Shown here in pieces: positions 6,209 through 8,309 of a stretch of DNA of 8,309 bases; the first letter of the stretch is position 1; each line of letters starts with the position of its first letter. A program made the translations under genes and the position numbers. Source of the stretch: Methanothrix sp. (lineage in GTDB: Archaea; Halobacteriota; Methanosarcinia; Methanotrichales; Methanotrichaceae); NCBI GenBank assembly GCA_011391755.1, contig JAABPZ010000052.1, forward strand, positions 1 through 8,309, read 5' to 3'. The notes under the pieces were generated by a model, which was not told the origin of the DNA, did not search any database, and worked only from the letters and a program-made list of their open reading frames with translations.

Positions 6209-6268
6209 CATGTAGATGCAAAGAAGTTTCGTGTCAGCCCAAGCATGTTACCCTGGCCGGACTCAATC
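6209..6268. repeat. Right copy of the imperfect repeat pair flanking the phosphoesterase gene
   Basis: CATGTAGAT (6209-6217) starts 5 bases after the stop codon and GACTCAATC (6260-6268) directly precedes the T8A7 tract. See the left copy at 4685-4725 for the comparison. Confidence 0.4.
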
Positions 6269-6283
6269 TTTTTTTTAAAAAAA
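6269..6283. terminator. T8A7 tract, probable bidirectional terminator
   Basis: Eight T are followed directly by seven A, between the convergent phosphoesterase (+, ends 6203) and FMN-binding protein (-, ends 6307) genes. Archaeal RNA polymerase terminates at U-runs without needing a hairpin, so this tract would give a U8 run to plus-strand transcripts and a U7 run to minus-strand transcripts. Confidence 0.65.
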
Positions 6284-6306
6284 TATACTGAATTAAGATA
6301 TTATGT

Positions 6307-6711
6307 TCAGGCCACCTGTTTCCCTGCCGCCGGTCCCCACATGGCGTTGTAGATCTCCGTGATCTTGACCACGGCGCAGCTCTTGGCTGGCAGCTTGTTG
6401 TTGATGCCGTGCACCCAGGCCCGCATGGCCTCATAGTCCGGTCCTTCCTTGGTCACCGTGACATTGCCCTTGATCTGGAAGGACTTCTTGGTGTCTCCAT
6501 TGTAGCAGAGGATGGAGATCTTGGGATTCTCGGCCAGGTTCTGGGCGGTCTTGTAGAAGAAGTTGTCCGCGAGCATGATCGTCTCATCGTCTATGATCTT
6601 CATCAGTCCCACAAAAACAACATTGGGCATGCCGGCCTTGCTGGCTGTGGCTATGGGTATGGGCTTTTGCTTCTCCAGGGTCTCGCGAACTTCTGCTGAC
6701 ATCTTCACCAT
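6307..6711 (-). CDS. FMN-binding split-barrel protein (pyridoxamine 5'-phosphate oxidase family)
   Basis: The 134-residue product has the pattern of small PNPOx-like flavoproteins: ETLEKQKPIPIATASKAGMP (11-29 region), the strand NVVFVGLMKI, FYKTAQNLAENPKISILCYN (52-71), and FQIKGNVTVTKEGPDYEAMR (78-97). Such proteins bind FMN or sometimes F420 as dimers; the exact substrate cannot be told, and true PNP oxidase activity is unlikely at this length. Similar genes are common in methanogens and are often linked to redox or oxygen-stress functions. The ATG at 6711 is chosen because GGTGAT (6723-6718) lies 6 bases upstream. An earlier ATG at 6747 has no such site and falls before the predicted transcript start. 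Confidence 0.82.
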   Translation of the reverse strand: MVKMSAEVRETLEKQKPIPIATASKAGMPNVVFVGLMKIIDDETIMLADNFFYKTAQNLAENPKISILCYNGDTKKSFQIKGNVTVTKEGPDYEAMRAWVHGINNKLPAKSCAVVKITEIYNAMWGPAAGKQVA

Positions 6712-6717
6712 TTTTAA

Positions 6718-6760
6718 ATCACCTTGGTAATAGTTAAGGTCAAGCATTCCATAAATACTT
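6718..6760 (-). promoter_or_regulatory. TATA box and ribosome site of the FMN-binding protein gene
   Basis: AAGTATTTAT (6760-6751) is a TATA-like element that predicts a start near 6730, giving a leader of about 19 bases. GGTGAT at 6723-6718, complementary to the 16S rRNA 3' end, lies inside it with 6-base spacing to the ATG. Confidence 0.55.
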
Positions 6761-6771
6761 GCGCGTCAAAA

Positions 6772-7236
6772 TTATAATGGCGTCATCGCCTGGGAAAAGA
6801 CGTTTTGCGTGGCGGTTACATTATAAAATGTCCTGACCCGCCCCCCTGGATACACAACCGAGAATCGGGCAATGCTTTCCTTCAGGGGCTTGTCCTTGCT
6901 GCCGAAAGGCATGGAATCGAAGAGATAATAGCCGCTATTATATTTGCCCGCACCCACTACCAGCAGGGCCGCGCCTTCAATATCCGCCTTTATGAGCATA
7001 ACATCGCTGTATCCTCCCAGGAAAGATATCAATTCCGGCTCCAGATATCTGCATCCCAGAGCCGATACATAGAAGCGAGTAAAAGTATCCAGGGTGTAGT
7101 TCAGCTCAAAAGTGGCATTTTCGCCCTCGAGACGCATGGTCACTTCCTTTATGTCGAGATACTCGATGCCATCAGCTGAACCGGCAGATAAAGCACAGAG
7201 AGTAAAAAAGGCAAAAATTGCAGCTAGGCGGCGCAT
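6772..7236 (-). CDS. Secreted protein of unknown function
   Basis: The 154-residue product starts with a classical signal peptide: RR at 2-3, hydrophobic core 4-17 (LAAIFAFFTLCALS), and likely cleavage near residues 19-23 (SAGSADG). The mature part is about 130 residues, strand-rich, with a single hydrophobic patch at about 89-98 (AALLVVGAGK) and one Cys (C62), so it should be a soluble extracytoplasmic domain. Three N-glycosylation sequons (N40-A-T, N46-Y-T, N139-V-T) fit archaeal surface proteins. The ATG lies 3 bases after the stop of the DUF2116 gene, and the GGGTGAAGG spanning that stop can serve as ribosome site, so the two genes are almost certainly co-translated. I do not recognise the family; similar short exported proteins occur in Methanosarcinales. 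Confidence 0.72.
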   Translation of the reverse strand: MRRLAAIFAFFTLCALSAGSADGIEYLDIKEVTMRLEGENATFELNYTLDTFTRFYVSALGCRYLEPELISFLGGYSDVMLIKADIEGAALLVVGAGKYNSGYYLFDSMPFGSKDKPLKESIARFSVVYPGGRVRTFYNVTATQNVFSQAMTPL

Positions 7237-7239
7237 CCT

Positions 7240-7422
7240 TCACCCATACATCTTAAGGATCGACGGCAGGAACAAAACCAGTCCCATTATGGCAAGAAAT
7301 GCTAGAAATAAGAGCTGCTGCTTTCTTTGAGCCGATTTGAACTTCGACTCGCATAGCTCGTCGCAGAAGTTCTCGTCCGGACGCACGGCATTGCCGCAGA
7401 CCATGCAGTGTTTATGCGGCAT
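7240..7422 (-). CDS. DUF2116-type zinc-ribbon protein with C-terminal membrane helix
   Basis: This 60-residue protein has a short treble-clef or zinc-ribbon motif with C6, C9, C20 and C24 (HCMVCGNAV...NFCDELCE), a basic linker (KSAQRKQQ), and one membrane helix at about 37-54 (LLFLAFLAIMGLVLFLPS). This is the architecture of the DUF2116 family of Euryarchaeota, whose role is unknown. The family usually begins MPxHKHC, which favours the ATG at 7422; an ATG at 7434 would add four residues and has GGTGAT only 3 bases upstream. The zinc ribbon would face the cytoplasm if the basic residues stay inside. It is the first gene of a coupled pair with the secreted protein. Confidence 0.8.
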   Translation of the reverse strand: MPHKHCMVCGNAVRPDENFCDELCESKFKSAQRKQQLLFLAFLAIMGLVLFLPSILKMYG

Positions 7423-7540
7423 AATATCTGTCATCCTATCACCATAAACGGCTTTAGAAGAGAGAGTAAATAAGGTTTTGCCCTGACCACCTCCGCTCTT
7501 GGGCAGGGAAAAGTGACTCTGCCTGTTGTCATGCTTAGGA

Positions 7541-7550
7541 TATATATTAC
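7541..7550 (-). promoter_or_regulatory. TATA box for the DUF2116-secreted protein unit
   Basis: The minus strand reads GTAATATATA, predicting a start near 7520 and an unusually long leader of about 95 bases. Part of that leader is GC-rich and can form a short stem (CAGGG at 7504-7508 with CCCTG at 7481-7485). A second TATA-like element (TTATTTAC, 7473-7466) nearer the gene would give a short leader, so either may be used. Confidence 0.45.
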
Positions 7551-7659
7551 TTTTAAAATAACATAATAAACACAAGCATACAGTTTGGTATTTTTCGGGG
7601 CGGTCCTTCTTTCAATGAAGAAAAAATTCAAGGATTATTTTTCCACTGGAAATAAAGGG

Positions 7660-7694
7660 GTTGATCGTCAACTACCCACGAATAAATTTGTGGG
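7660..7694. repeat. Right-end hairpin and terminal palindrome of the IS605-type element
   Basis: CCCACGAAT and ATTTGTGGG (7675-7694) form a nine-pair stem around AA, with one G-T pair. Hairpins with CCCAC/GTGGG stems are typical at right ends of archaeal IS605-type elements and are recognised by TnpA. Directly outside lies GTTGA-TCG-TCAAC (7660-7672), a perfect 5-base inverted repeat that may hold the cleavage site. Confidence 0.6.
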
Positions 7695-7830
7695 CTTGCG
7701 GCTCCGCAAAAAATCGGGCCACGATGGGCATATTGACTGATGCCCGTGCAGCTATATTCCGAGCTGCAACTATGTCTGCTGGATCAGAGAAACCACAGCA
7801 GATACAGCAAAATTCATCCCTAGTAGGACG
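7665..7830 (-). ncRNA. Likely omega RNA (reRNA) overlapping the tnpB 3' end
   Basis: In characterised TnpB systems the guide RNA scaffold comes from the 3' part of tnpB and the right end, and the guide is the flanking DNA just outside the element. By that rule the scaffold would cover roughly the last 100-170 bases of tnpB through the 7675-7694 hairpin, and the guide would be the minus-strand sequence just below about 7665. Boundaries are inferred from position only. Confidence 0.35.
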
Positions 7831-8309
7831 GTTGGATCGAGAGATATGATGGCAGATCGGACATTCTTGAGATGTATAGGCAGGATCAATGTAAGCAACT
7901 GGTACACCAGCAATGACTGCCTTGTAGCTGATAAACTGCCTGAGCTGATCAAAACTCCAAGAGCTATGTCTATGTCTCTGAACCTTAGTTTGGACCGTTG
8001 TCCTCTCTCGGATGCCTTTGAGATCTTCAAGGGCGATCAAAGAAGAGGTGTCTATGGCTTTCTTGACAAGCTTCTTGGAAATGCAATGATTGGTGTCTCT
8101 CTTGAATCGGGATTCATGACCAGAAAGTTTCTTAAGATGCTTTTTGGCACTATCGCTACCACAACTTTGAAGCGAGGCTTTGAGATTATCAAGTTTGGCT
8201 CTGGTCTTGTCGATCTTTTTCCCTGAGAAAGTTTCTCCTGTAGAATCTACGGCGATGTTCTTAATTCCGAGATCGACACCAAGAACATTCGTTGGAACGA
8301 TGAGGACAG
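7672..8309 (-). CDS. tnpB: RNA-guided nuclease TnpB (OrfB), N-terminus beyond the right edge
   Basis: Reading inward from the edge, 211 codons are open to a TAG at 7672-7674. TnpB is the transposon-borne ancestor of Cas12, a guide-RNA-directed DNA nuclease that helps the element persist. All three RuvC acidic residues are visible: D in LGVDLGIKNIAV (visible residue 12), E in LIALEDLKGIRER (residue 94), and D in DPADIVAARNI (residue 178). The zinc finger is CPIC followed by CxxC in FCCICCGF, after the typical PVAYIDPAYTSQECP. With a family length near 370-420, roughly 160-200 N-terminal residues are outside the window. No frameshift or stop interrupts the visible part, so it may be active. The last codons (HKFIRG) lie within the right-end hairpin. 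Confidence 0.93.
   Translation of the reverse strand, partial: VLIVPTNVLGVDLGIKNIAVDSTGETFSGKKIDKTRAKLDNLKASLQSCGSDSAKKHLKKLSGHESRFKRDTNHCISKKLVKKAIDTSSLIALEDLKGIRERTTVQTKVQRHRHSSWSFDQLRQFISYKAVIAGVPVAYIDPAYTSQECPICHHISRSNRPTRDEFCCICCGFSDPADIVAARNIAARASVNMPIVARFFAEPQAHKFIRG

Larger units (their letters stand above)
7660..8309 (-). mobile_element. IS200/IS605-family element, right-end part
   Basis: The segment consists of the C-terminal half of tnpB followed by a subterminal hairpin and a short palindrome, the standard right-end layout of IS605/IS1341-type elements. The exact end is not determined; I place it near the palindrome GTTGATCGTCAAC (7660-7672). The left end, and any tnpA, would lie beyond the right edge of the window. 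Confidence 0.7.

Noticed and set aside
7846..8226. Plus-strand open frame opposite tnpB
   Set aside because: It is a reverse-strand shadow of a clear TnpB coding frame, with no recognisable domain or ribosome site.
1..8309. Composite transposon bounded by the two IS elements
   Set aside because: The left element is IS1-family and the right one IS200/IS605-family; they have different ends and mechanisms and cannot mobilise the interval together.
1..8309. CRISPR array, tRNA or rRNA genes
   Set aside because: No regularly spaced repeats, cloverleaf or conserved rRNA segments were found on either strand by reading.

Overview
The window looks like a methanogenic archaeon of the Methanosarcinales, most like Methanothrix (Methanosaeta). 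The basis is an F420-dependent methylene-H4MPT dehydrogenase (mtd), a DUF2116 zinc-ribbon membrane protein, TATA-box promoters 25-30 bases before start codons, two apparently leaderless genes, and GGTGAT/GGAGG ribosome binding sites. The genus is an inference; no rRNA gene is present.

Layout. Positions 1-422 (-) hold the N-terminal 140 residues of an IS1-family transposase running off the left edge. Positions 599-2364 (+) hold two GC-rich genes, mtd and an RNase Z-like metallo-beta-lactamase (MBL) fold hydrolase, separated by a spacer with strong overlapping hairpins. Facing them on the minus strand (2405-4407) are a multi-pass membrane protein with C-terminal TPRs, a one-segment membrane protein of unknown function, and a shortened DUF2188 protein with a novel C-terminal extension. 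The last two are one base apart and probably co-transcribed. The 332-base gap 4408-4739 contains a decayed fragment of a second MBL gene, about 83% identical over 96 bases to the intact gene 2.4 kb upstream. Positions 4740-6203 (+) encode a 487-residue calcineurin-like phosphoesterase. It ends at a T8A7 tract that probably terminates transcription from both directions. Positions 6307-7422 (-) carry a small FMN-binding split-barrel protein and a coupled pair, a DUF2116 zinc-ribbon membrane protein and a secreted protein. Positions 7672-8309 (-) hold the C-terminal 211 residues of a TnpB (IS200/IS605 family) with all visible RuvC and zinc-finger residues intact, followed by a right-end hairpin.

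How it fits together. Only mtd has a clear pathway role, in hydrogenation/dehydrogenation of C1 units on tetrahydromethanopterin with F420. The rest looks like a chromosomal segment with insertions: two unrelated IS elements at the edges, a gene relic, compositionally different genes between about 3.3 and 6.2 kb, and short colinear repeats flanking the phosphoesterase. I do not see a multi-gene system that I can defend as new. The best leads are the MBL relic, the shortened DUF2188 gene with its partner, the repeats around the phosphoesterase, the nested hairpins after mtd, and the TnpB right end with its likely guide RNA.
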